From the NCBI GenBank assembly GCA_033239125.1, contig BSWB01000005.1, positions 141,976,494-142,040,493 of the forward strand: a DNA stretch of 64,000 bases. The letters are read 5' to 3'. Positions 32,791 to 43,870 of the stretch are shown piece by piece. The translations under genes were made by a program, and so were the position numbers. The notes beneath the pieces are model-generated. The model worked only from the letters and a program-made list of their open reading frames with translations. It was not told the DNA's origin and ran no database searches. Position 1 is the first letter of the stretch; each line of letters begins with the position of its first letter. This DNA is from Fagopyrum homotropicum (lineage: Eukaryota; Streptophyta; Magnoliopsida; Caryophyllales; Polygonaceae).

Positions 32791-35700
32791 TATAAACAAA
32801 CAACTGCTCAAAGTGGACGATGAATTAGAACGACTACAAAAAGTGATTTTCTCACAATTTCACCAAGACATTAATAATAAGATTAATAGACTGACAAAGA
32901 AAAGAGAGTGTCTAATAGAATACCAACATAAGTATTGGATGCAGCGAGCAAAGACGACAAATTTACAATTTGGTGATAAGAACACCAACTTTTTCCATAG
33001 AAAAGCAACGGGCCGAAGAAATAAAAAGATAATTACAACTATTACTAAAAATAATGGTGAAATTCTAGCAAAAGATACGGACATCGAGGAGGAATTTGTA
33101 AATGACTACAAAACTCGATTTCAATCCACGCCAATTAGTAGGAATAAACTACAAAATCAGTTGCAGGTCATCTTACCAGAAATTAACACTGATGATAACT
33201 TGAAATTGGAAATGCCTTTTTCAACAAGTGAAATTAAGGAAGCAATATTCAATATAGGAGCTGACAAATCACCAGGTCCGGATGGGATGCCAGCAGGTTT
33301 TTATCAGAAATACTGGCATATCGTAGGACCATCAGTCACTAGAGCTGTCAAGAGTTTTTACAGGAATGGAAAAATTCTTAGACAACTTAATCACACTTTT
33401 ATAGCACTCCTACCAAAGATTGATAACCCAACAACAACATCTCATTATAGACCTATTAGTTTAGTCTCAACGGTTTATAAAATTATCTCGAAGATATTAG
33501 CAAAAAGACTGAGCCTAATCCTCCCAAAACTTATCCATCCTCTACAAAGCGCTTTCGTTAAAAATAGAGCAATCCACGACAATGTGCTCATTGCCCATGA
33601 AATCTTCCATGGTTTCAAATCAAAAAAGGGGAAGGAAGGATATATGGCTATTAAATTGGACATGGAGAAAGCCTATGACAAAGTGGAATGGGAATTCCTT
33701 ATAGCGGTGATGACCAAATTTGGATTTGGAGAAAAATTCCGGAATTGGATTCACGAGTGTATTTCAACGGTTTCATATTCTTTACTAATCAATGATTCAC
33801 CCACTAATCTATTTACTCCACAAAGGGGACTTAGACAAGGTGACCCACTATCTCCTCTTCTGTTCAATCTTTGTTCGGAGGTGTTAGCTAGAAACTTACA
33901 AAAAATATCAAATGAAAATCCCAAATCTATTGGCTTCCCTATTTCAAAAAATGGGACTAGAATCCCGTTTTTAGCTTTCGCAGACGATATTATTATTTTT
34001 ACCAAAACCTCAGCACAAGCTAATGAAATGGTTCGGTTGGTGCTGAAGGACTATTGTGACATATCTGGTCAGATGATCAATTACCATAAATCCATGTTTC
34101 AAACTACCAGCAATGTGGATCAAAGCAATAGGAGAAGAATTCAAGGCCACCTTGGAATAAGTATTTCTACCAATTTAGAACAATACCTAGGATGTCCAAT
34201 TATCAATGGACGTGTCAACAAAGACATATTTCATTCCGTCATCACTAAGACTAAACAACAACTGACTAAATGGAAAGCATCCTCATTGTCTCAAGAAGGA
34301 AGAATAACGTTAATAAAAGCTAACCTTAATGCAAAACCAAGTTATTTAATGCAGGCGTTCATGTTACCGGGAAGTATACATAATGAATTGGACAAAATTA
34401 ATAGAAACTTCTTTTGGAATAAGGGATCTAACCACCATCCTTTGATCAGTTGGGATAAGATTTGTAAACCTCGAAGTCTAGGTGGAACGGGGATAAGAAA
34501 AGCAGAAGACATGAACAAAGCACTACAAATGAAACTCTTGTGGAAAATAATGGCAGAACCACATAACGTTTGGGTCAAAATTGTAGAAGAAAAATACCTA
34601 AAAGGGACGAGCCTTTGGAATTACGAATGTGGAAAGAATGTGTCATGGCAATGGAAAAGCTTGTTTAAATTACATAAAGAATTTGATAAAGGGTTGGCCT
34701 GGAGAATAGGCGATGGAAATACGGTTAGATTTTGGACGGATAAGTGGTTGCTGGATAAACCACTTAAACATGTCATGACAAACCAGAATGGAATCAACCT
34801 GTCAGAATTAACTTCCTCATACATTACTAATAAAGAATGGGACCAACAGAGAATAGATCAGTTAAAAACAATTTTGCCAAGTAACGTACTAGACAAAGTT
34901 AAGAACTATAACCTCCCCAAAACTGAAATCCGCGACCGTCTGTATTGGGCAGGAAATGAGGAGGGGTGGTATTCCACGAAATCATCTTTGGAGTTGATAC
35001 AAAAACGGAAAATTGGTGTTACTTTGGATAAAACATGGATTTGGAAAATGGACATTATGCCTAAAATTAGGAACTTTTTATGGAAGATAGCTATGAATGG
35101 TCTACCTACAAAACAAAATCTTGACAGACAGAAAATTCCGGTACTCATGAATTGTGAGTTCTGTAACCACCATACTGAAAGTGCTAAGCACCTTTTCTTC
35201 CAATGTCCAATCATGATAACAACTATAGACAATCAAAATGTAAAATCTAGTCTACAAAATATCGATATAGATAATCAAGGAATCACTGAGTCCCTGTTTG
35301 AACTCAAGGAGTCAATTTCGAATAAGGAAATGAAACTTGTAGTGGTTATTTGGTGGAACATGTGGATGGCCAGGAATCAATTCGTTTTTAATAAAACAAA
35401 ACTTCCATTGAACGTCAAAACTACTGCTATTACCCAAATTGCGAGTTGGGAGCTAGCAAATTCTGACCAAAACAAGATTTTTTCATCAACGAAAACACAA
35501 AGAAGAAAGAAGAAAAACATTAAATGGCAACGACCAAAGGATGATTCCTTTAAAATCAATTTTGATGCTTCATTTAATTCAACAAACAACTGCGCGTATG
35601 GATTTATCATTCGGAATCAACATGCGATTCCTACAGCCGTAGGATGCGGCAAGTGTAACGCTGAGTCCGTCTTGGAAGCAGAAGCACTTGCTTTGAGATT

Positions 35701-36013
35701 TGGCCTCCAAAAGGCAAAGGAGTGTGGAATTACATGCATCGAGATAGAAGGAGATAGCCTTATGCTCATCAACTCGATTAAGCGAATGTGGAAGCCACCA
35801 TGGGAACTCGATATGATGATTAATGATATTACGATTATTATGTCTAATTTCCATAGCTTTACCGCACAACATGTTTTTAGGGAGATCAACACGGTTGCGG
35901 ACAAGATTGCTTCACACGGATACAATGGCCAGATGGAAGTGGATGCAATCCCAGAAGATGTTCAAGACCTCATCCGAAAGGATGCTTTAGGACGATCGGT
36001 TTCTAGAAATTGA
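32760..36013 (+). CDS. LINE ORF2 C-terminal part: reverse transcriptase, zinc-finger tail, RNase H
   Basis: The frame is open from about 32732 and clearly homologous from about 32750. An ATG-initiated product is not evident, because the codon at 32813 is GTG; it was presumably part of one ORF2 before the frameshift. RT motifs in order: IALLPK, YRPISL, IKLDMEKAYDKVEW (catalytic Asp), GLRQGDPLSPLLF and FADDIIIF (catalytic Asp pair). A zf-RVT tail follows with CEFCNHHTESAKHLFFQC. The C-terminus is an RVT_3-type RNase H with INFDASF, EAEALALRFG, IEGDSLMLI and NTVADKIAS, so the acidic residues are in place. The C-terminal RNase H identifies the plant L1 branch with an added RNase H. No other lesion was seen. 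Confidence 0.93.
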
Positions 36014-36054
36014 TTCTCCTAAGTTTTTACCTATGTATCAAAAAAAAAAATAAA

Positions 36055-36071
36055 ATAAATGCCCCTTTGCT
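36055..36071. repeat. Right target-site duplication of the LINE
   Basis: ATAAATGCCCCTTTGCT, identical to 28798-28814, directly after the A-rich tail. Confidence 0.95.
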
Positions 36072-36915
36072 TAGGCTTGATGACAACAAATTTTGTCTCG
36101 ACAAGCCATTTTACTCTAAAAAATCACCAAAGAAAGTAAATAGAGTACCAAGTAGACCCATTTTTATAAATTTTTATTTTGGGTATACCTCTAACTTTTA
36201 ACACTTTATTTTTTTTTATCACTATTACTCTATTAAGAATATATTTACTAAATATGAGATTATACTACGAGCCTACTTAATAGAATAATATTGCTAAAAT
36301 ATCTAAGTTAGTGATATTAACCAATTAAATATATCACCAATGTGTATCAACCAAATTAAGATTACGATTGATCTTTTACAAAAATCGTTATTAATTTTGA
36401 TTCGTTGTCCATTCTTCTATGGATATTAGGTTGGATTAATATTTATTTCTTAGTTAACCAATATTGTTATCAACGTCGTCCCAACCAAAGGTACCAAAGT
36501 TTTGGCTTAAAAAGGTTGTGTAGATTTAGGCTGCATAGTAGTAGTATATTGCCTCCCAAAAAGCAAGCGATCTTGCTCATTCTTATCAAAATGGACTTGA
36601 CTTCTTCATGTTGACGGGAAGAATCAAATTTGGTTTACAGTGTTTCAATGCAAGACTATCAATGTAGTTTGTAATAATGAGTTTTATCCTCAATATTAAA
36701 ATATCTCTACTAAAGGCACTATTTAAATTCATATTTAGTAATGTGCTATATTTTAGGTTAATCTATTTTAATCGAATTAAGACCAATGTTTGTCCTCAAA
36801 TAAAGAGCGTTGAAAAAAAAAGTCGATTTTAATTGTGAAAGTGCAACTTTTTAGCTTGCTTGTAGAAAATTAGGTTTACCGAAACTTGTTGCTCTCCTAA
36901 TTTATTGTCGTAAAA
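36072..36915. other. Intergenic DNA right of the LINE
   Basis: Before the insertion this continued directly from about 28797. AT-rich, with no gene or repeat boundary I can support. Confidence 0.4.
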
Positions 36916-36922
36916 TTGTTAA

Positions 36923-37150
36923 ATGATAGTTAATTGTTGGAATATTAAAGGGATGGGTCAAAGTAATCGCTAAACAAATCTCGACCTAGTGTGTAAAATC
37001 CACCATATTAAAATTATCGCTCTTGCGGAAACAAAAACTGAAAAACCATACGATGAGCGGTTGTGAAAGTCTACAGGCCTTGACAACATTGTTTATCGTC
37101 ATGTTAATGGCAGAGTTGTAGGTGTTTGTCTCCTATGAAAAAAAAAGTTA
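36923..37150 (+). mobile_element. LINE endonuclease relic
   Basis: Plus-strand sequence reads NCWNIKGMGQSN, then stops, then IIALAETKTEKPYDERL and GVCLL. It aligns with the start of the endonuclease at 31891 (WNCRGM, MLAETKT). Internal stops and loss of everything beyond about 75 codons make it dead. It belongs to a related but distinct LINE. Confidence 0.75.
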
Positions 37151-37551
37151 ATATTGAAAATTAATATTTGTCTTGAATTTATTTGCAACAACCCAAACAA
37201 AAAAAATTAGTATTAAATTTATTTGCAACAACCCAAGCAAAAAAATTAATATCATTTTTGAATATGCATTTCACCGTGAAACTACTAAAACAAATATTTT
37301 TTGGAAATATTTTTACCGAATTTTAAATTCGAAATTCTTGTGTCCCATATGCATCTTGCTTGGAGATGTGAAAGAATACAACAAACATCTAAAATGCAAA
37401 CAGGGGCACTACTAAATTCAAAATTTTAAATAATTTTTAAACTCAGGTAATCTTTTAGATCTACAAACCTCTAGTGATTTTATCTTGAGGAAAAAATGTG
37501 ATGGTCTCGATAATATCTTAGAGAAACTTGACCGGTTTAACTCTAAACAAA
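37151..37551. other. AT-rich spacer with short duplication
   Basis: 'aatttatttgcaacaaccca.gcaaaaaaa' occurs twice at about 37178-37247. No gene is seen. Confidence 0.4.
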
Positions 37552-38416
37552 TCTTATATATATTAATGCAGGAGCCTCTATTGCCACGTGTCAAGCCATG
37601 GTTCTCCCAGCCCCAAATTTTTTTTAAAAAGTGGTTTTTAAAATTTAAAATCTATAAAATTTTTAAGTAAAGTCGTTAATTAAAGTTAAAATATCTTTAA
37701 ATTTTGTTATAGTAAATGTCAGTAAAACAATTAAATTTTAATTTTAGAAAATATCTTCTCTTCTCTTATCTTATATCTTATATCTTATATATATATTAAA
37801 GCATGAGCCTCTATTGCCACGTGTCAAGCCACGGTTCTCCCAGCCCCAAATTTTTTTTAAAAAAGTCGTTTTTAAAATTTAAAATCTATAAAAAATATTT
37901 TAGTAAAGTCATTAATTAAAGTTAAAATATATTTAAAATATCTTTGAATTTTGTTATAGTAAATGTCAGTAAAACAATTAAATTTTAATTTTAGAAAATA
38001 TCTTCTCTTATCTTATCTTATCTTATCTTATATCTATTAAATCAGAGCCTCTATTGCTATGTGTCAACGCTAGATTTCTCGAAGCCTAAAAAATTATTTT
38101 AAAAAGTGATTTTTAAATGTAAATATAAATTAAAAATTAATTTTTAAATTCTTTAAAAAATATTTAAATATATATTTTTATAAAAATAGTTATTAAACTT
38201 TTACGAAATTGTTTTTACCAACAAGCATATCTTAACAAATCAATTTAAAAATATAATTAATTAGAAGAGATTAATACTTAAAAGATAATTAAAAATCATA
38301 ATATTTGATTATAATTTTATTTTTCGGAATTTTATTTTACAAAAATATACATATAAATTTTTAAGTATTAAATATTTATTAAAACTGAACCGCACAAAGT
38401 GCGGGTAATACACTGA
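37552..38416 (+). mobile_element. Non-autonomous Helitron with three tandem 5' ends
   Basis: The 3' end is diagnostic: a hairpin CCGCAC-AAA-GTGCGG (38390-38404), eight bases, then CTGA (38413-38416), which fits the CTRR terminus, followed by T. The 5' end begins TC after an A (37552), then 'ttatatatattaa' and 'gagcctctattgccacgtgtcaagcc'. That 5' module recurs with starts near 37783 and 38033 (GAGCC at 37572, 37805 and 38045, spacing 233 and 240). The first two units are about 90 percent alike by eye and the third is more diverged. It encodes no Rep/helicase. Confidence 0.75.
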
Positions 38417-39051
38417 TTATACAATGTTCCCAAACTTAAAATATGTTTGAGAACAGACTAACAATTTAAAAATCTAAACATTTTAAGCAAATATCATTAG
38501 TATTGAAGCCCCGATTGGAGAAAATAAAAGTCTGGAGGGTTCCTTCCTTTCCAGAGCAATCAACCATTAACAGTATCATAATATGCTTAGTTGAATAAAA
38601 CAAGAATACAAGTAATGTGAAAGTTTAAGGCAAGAAGATACTGAAACCCTAAAACAAGTTGCAGTTTCACAATTCCATAAACAAAAGAGTTCAAGCCCAT
38701 ATACGATTATAAACCTCTATCAAGCTCTAAGATGATCCTCTTCCCAAACGCGATTCCTCGTTCCAAACTCATTCCTGAATCGTAACCAAACACGGATCTA
38801 ATTGATCCGACTGATAGATACCCAACAGACAACAAATTCCTTCACACTAGAAGGTATCAGCCTATATAGTACATGTTGGTCCAGTTAGAAAGGGTAGCAC
38901 ACCAGAGTAATATAAAGCTAAGAAAACACTTTACATTAAAAGATAACAAACACGGCTATTAGCAGTATGTAATATAAAAGCATCATGTGCAGAGTCTTTT
39001 TTTGTGTTCGTTCAGGTCAGTCCCCATCGTTGCCCCGGCCTGAGTCTCCTC
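38417..39051. other. 3' flank of the MCA gene
   Basis: No gene is seen. The right part should hold the MCA 3' UTR (minus strand). A polyadenylation site could not be fixed. Confidence 0.4.
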
Positions 39052-42000
39052 TCAAGTTTCCATGAACTGAGAAACAGGAGGGCTTGTTTTTGTCTTCTCA
39101 CCTATAGAATTATGTTTGATTCATTACACTTCATGATATTAAGGTGCAATGCTGAGGTGATTAAAAGTGCATGATAACAATTAGCAGGAGCTTACTGTAG
39201 ACCCCACGCATCTCAACTTCTCTCCATTCTTGGACAAGGGCACAGCAGCAGCACATCAAATGCGAGAGGAAGTCGTCGAACATGCCTCCCTGCAAAATTA
39301 CACGACTTTTTGGTTTGTTTGGATATTGCGCATTGTAATGCAATTATGAAGTATCGGGTTCGTCAATACTACATTATAAAATTTGTATTATGCCCAAACA
39401 AGCCCTTATTCAGATCAAAGGCAATGAAGTTGAAGTTAACCAACTCCATGTCACACTTGATGCTGTGATTTGAAACTTCCAATCTCAAGTGTGATAAAAC
39501 ATATACTGTCATGAGATGAAACACTTTTCATTCAAATCATGATAATGAGAGTCTTTGAAGCAAAAACCACTTACCGTAATATTTAGCGTCTTGCGCAGCT
39601 TCCTTCTGATGCAGCAAGTATAGCAGCAGCATGACAAAATCAAAGAATACGCAAATAATTCATTGCAAACTTCTGCGGAAGCTGCAAACCACACACGAGT
39701 TTCTTTCGTGAACATTCATGTTATTTCAACTTCATTCATCAAGTTTCCGGCATATAACTAGTTTCAGATAAGCTAAAAGGCTATGCAGTGTCGCAGTAAG
39801 GCTTTGATCGACTTCAGTAACCACATTGGCGGTGAGTAAATGCCAGAAGGTTAAAAGCCTCACTCATATGCCCACTTAAAAAAGTGCGCCAAAAACTTAA
39901 ACTAGATTGACCTGTTCACTTTCCATTGTCATGATCCTAATCTGCTAGTTCTGTTAGACATTAGTCACACTTAAAAGTCTCGAGTCATTACTCCAAACAA
40001 TGCAGGCCCCTTGGGCAAATTGCTTGCTTGGACACTTGGAGAAGCGTTCTTCAGAATTAATTGGCAATTTTTTTTATCTATCTGGAAAAATTCTTGAAAT
40101 TAAATATCTAAAAAATCTCTAAAAGCGAGTATTAAATCATTTTTTTCCAGAAATTCTACCCTAATTGATTACAAATGCGGAAAATGGAGGCGAAGGAGAT
40201 TCTACTTACAGACATATCTGTTCTTCGCTACAGTTGCTATTTTTGCAAATGTGCCACAGGGAAAGAACAATGTCTTCAAGCCTGCAGGTAAAGAGTATAA
40301 ACATATGTACAGTAAATACAACGGATAATACTAAATTACATGTAAGAACTCCACTCATTTACATCATAGAACGAGAAGATCAACTTTGCAAGACTTGATC
40401 TATATAGGTACCGAGGCTCTTCTACGGTTCCTAGGAATGCAGATATGAAAAGGGGCTCTAGTAGACGTCGACTTAGGTTACAAAGCAATGTTAACTGTTA
40501 TTCTTGATTTATGTACACCAAAGCAAGAAGCAACAATAATAAACTTGTACGGTAACAACTAATAAGTATATTTTTTTTCTTTTGGTAATGAACAACTAAT
40601 AAGTATATAAGCAATAAGAAAGGGTGAGGAAGAAGTGAAATTTTATAGTTGCCCATTTAGGCACGGGGTAATGAGTTCAAATACTAACGTCTTAAGCAGA
40701 TAATGGCATTAGGTTCACCTCTCAAACACCAGGATAAGCTCTTAATATTTTCTCCAGATGTACTCAAACTGAATCATCCCTAAATACCGCTCTATATCAG
40801 GTCAAGGCTCTATGAATTTAAGTACTTTGATCTGTTCACAGATGAAAACCAATAAGATAAAGTCACTGGAAGAGGTTACTGGTCAAATATGCCTAGATTG
40901 CTAGACACATATCCTTCAATAATGTACGACTAACAACAAAGATAAGCCAAGGCCACTCTGTCCCAATATATCTTATAAAGCTTAGGAAACTTAAGGCTTT
41001 TAATGGGTATAAGAGAGAAGAAATTGAACATAACTAATATGTTGACAACAGAAATCAGCAAATTTGCTTTTGAAACTAGTGATTAATACAAGGTAAAAAA
41101 AACTGGGAACCCAAGTTTACAATACTATCATAGCAATATAAACTAAGCACATTCCACTGTTATGGATGATTTCTGTTCGCTAAAACTTTTTGCAAACAGA
41201 AATCATTCATAATCGTGGAATGCTGGATCCTAGGATAGAGTATTTCGGATTCAGAAATTATGCCCTAAACGTCAACTGTTATGCAAATATGCCATGCCTG
41301 AAACACATATTCGACTTGATACAGCTCTCTAGAGATTCAAACTTCAACTGCATGCAAATACTTACAGAGACAAGGCTCCGAGCAGCAGCCGAGTAAATCA
41401 TGATGCCACTCATCCTGCTGATATGAGCTTTGGGTTGAGAGCAACTGACATCCTGATGAAGCGGTAGAAACAGTCCTGCAAAAGCATAGATGTCAAAGAG
41501 TCACTAAGAGTCTAAAATAGCATATTATGTTTTTTATAATCAACTTAGACAGTTTTGCATCACCAAGAAGCTCGGTTGCCCTTAGAATTTCAGTAGATGA
41601 AAGGCCATTTTTAGATCATATTCAAAGTTCTTGACTTTTAAAAAAATTCAAACGAGACAAATGAGCATTGAAGCTACAAGTACTATTCCTTCAGCCCTCC
41701 CTATTACTGTTGCTACTACTATTACTACAGACAACCAGACGAACATAATAACTAACCTAGGCAGATATGCATCTGCAAACTACAGACAACTAGAAAAATG
41801 AATACCTTGAAGCTGTATGATTTTCACTTTTCTTTGGAGATCTTTCATCATATGAATGTTCATTCTCTGAATACTTGGACTCATCTATCTTGGAGGTTTT
41901 CACAGGTGAAGCTTTCTCATCTTTACAGATTGCAGCTGCAGTTTCTGTGACATCGAGCAAACGTTGGATGACTTCACATTGACCCACATCCAAATTCTCT

Positions 42001-43870
42001 TGTGATACTTGCAGTTCAAACCGAAGCTTTTCATTCTCCTTTCTAAGTGCTTCATTAAAGGAGTATTGAGGGTAAGAACACGAAAGCGTCTTCTTGAGAA
42101 CGGCGGCATCCGAATAATCAGGGTTAAGAATCACAGTCTGTGCCTTCCTGTCCTCTTCATCCAAAGTGTACTCTCGCTGGTCCATTTCAATATATTCCAA
42201 TCTTTCCTGTAGAAATTATTTGAAGAATATCATTTCCTGTAAGCAACAGGTATCCTCTAGTATGTGGATTTCTCAGAAAAATATAATTTTGGAAGTGTAT
42301 AACAAAATTGCTTTACGGTACCCCAGTGACTCAACCAAATAAATTTGATTTAATTTAGAATGAAGGCTGTGAGAGTTTTAATTTTAATTAGTGAATGGCT
42401 AAATAAATGACATCATTTGTTCCAAGTATACTATATATAAGAGTCTACACAACATAGAGCACAAGTAGGCTAATGTCCAAGCATAAGCTGTGTGGATCCA
42501 TTGAGAAATCAACACGTCAAGTACTAATATGTAATCTTAATCCGATTTCCATTTCTAGTAGATGTAATGCCACCAGATTGCATGCACCATTATTAGATAT
42601 CCAAGGCCATCCATACACTTTCTCTTGTTTGTTGCGGATCTAATACCATTTGGACACCAACAGCTAAGCTCTAAATAAAAGTCCTCCAATATGGATAACA
42701 TAAACAAGTTAGCAAGTAATCTGGAAGATTCTTAAGCATCTTAGTATAACACAACCAATACTCAAATGTGCAATAGTGGGACCCACTTGTGGTCGCAATA
42801 AACTTGAGTAGACAGAAATAAGGTACTACAAAAATGTCGCAGAATCTCTCGATCCAGAACCTAACAGTTTAAGACATGCCATTATCAAATGTTTTAGAAT
42901 GCCAGAACAACGTTTGGCTTCCCTGTCTTCTTAATATCTAACAAAATCCTATGATGAAAAACTGCACCTGAAAAAATGACATTTAATGGTGACTGAGCCT
43001 CCTTATTCCTACAAGTGAGGTTTGAAGCATCCGCCACAATGTTCCTAAAACTTTCCTTTGAAGGCTAGTCAGTCCTTTGGATTTTAATCTAAAGCATTCT
43101 TGAAAAGCAATATAAAGTGTCATTCCCCTAGTCAATGCTCAACTAATAAAGATCATTCAGGGAAAGTAACTCAAAACTTCACTTCTGAGTTACAACACAG
43201 TTCAACCATTTATGTAAATTGATGGTGAAACAACACCATACACCTTAACCAATATTTTGATAAAACTTGTGCTTTAAAGCAAAATTCGTACTATAACACA
43301 CAGGGAACCCACAAAAAAATGTTAGCATATTTTCTCCCTAAACAAGGTGAAGAGTCTTCACATATGAAGATGAAATAAATAAATAAAAACTCCATCGGAT
43401 GATTTTAAGATGAATCCAGTTATTCAAACATAAAAATCAACAAAGAATTCAGTGCTGAAATGTGAAATTACCCTGACTCGAGCATTATCAACAAGAGTGA
43501 TTAATGGCACAAGCTTCAAGTACCGATCAATCTCATTTTGCGCCTTCCTGAATTGGTAAACAATGTTCCACCCCATTGCAAGCAGATATAGATAACTCTT
43601 ATCATGACAGCTGTTGACAAGGATGTAAGACCTCCTCAGGGCATCCTCAAGTTGCTCTAATGGCTCTCTAGTCTCTGGATATCTCTTCAGCTCCGTGATC
43701 TTCAGCTGTTCAAGCAGGTTTCCTATTAGCTTCAAATGTTGAGCGAATTGCCTGCAATTCTTCTTGTGCATGCGCGCCGTATTTGCTGCTTTCACAATCA
43801 GTCCGATGAGCTTCACAGCATCTAGACCAGTAAGCTGCGCTATGTTCGCAAGCCCCCCCAGAGCAGCCAT
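39052..43870 (-). CDS. MCA-type (MID1-complementing activity) calcium-permeable mechanosensitive channel, seven exons
   Basis: Plasma-membrane protein that mediates stretch-activated Ca2+ entry, known from Arabidopsis MCA1/MCA2. Exons (minus): 43870-43472, 42206-41806, 41475-41366, 40281-40210, 39681-39575, 39289-39196 and 39101-39052. All introns are GT-AG and the phases join to 410 residues, close to the known 421. The N-terminus has QLTGLDAVKLIGLIVKAAN; Asp17 corresponds to Asp21, reported as important in Arabidopsis. The ARPK-like region (HKKNCRQFAQHLKLIG) follows, then the EF-hand-like DQREYTLDEEDRK and a coiled coil (ALRKENEKLRFELQ). The Cys-rich PLAC8 domain (ILSCCCYTCCIRRKLRKTLN, MCCCCALVQEWREVE) leads to the tail SPPVSQFMET. 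I chose the start at 43870 by the family N-terminus; the frame is open a further 22 codons upstream without family resemblance. Introns 1 and 3 exceed 1 kb. The gene looks intact. Confidence 0.96.

Larger units (their letters stand above)
28815..36054 (+). mobile_element. Nearly intact plant LINE (L1-type with RNase H), 7.24 kb
   Basis: Bounded by a perfect 17-bp target-site duplication and ending in an A-rich tail (about 36040-36054) right after the last ORF, as left by target-primed reverse transcription. Order on the plus strand: ORF1 (28820-31894), AP-type endonuclease (31891-32790), then reverse transcriptase, zinc-finger tail and RNase H (to 36013) in another frame. The perfect duplication and long open frames indicate a recent insertion. 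ORF1 starts five bases after the duplication, so there is essentially no 5' UTR. The copy may therefore be 5'-truncated, with the real start further upstream in a full-length relative. Confidence 0.95.

Noticed and set aside
41190..41396. 68-codon plus-strand frame inside the MCA gene
   Set aside because: Antisense to MCA intron 3 and exon 3.
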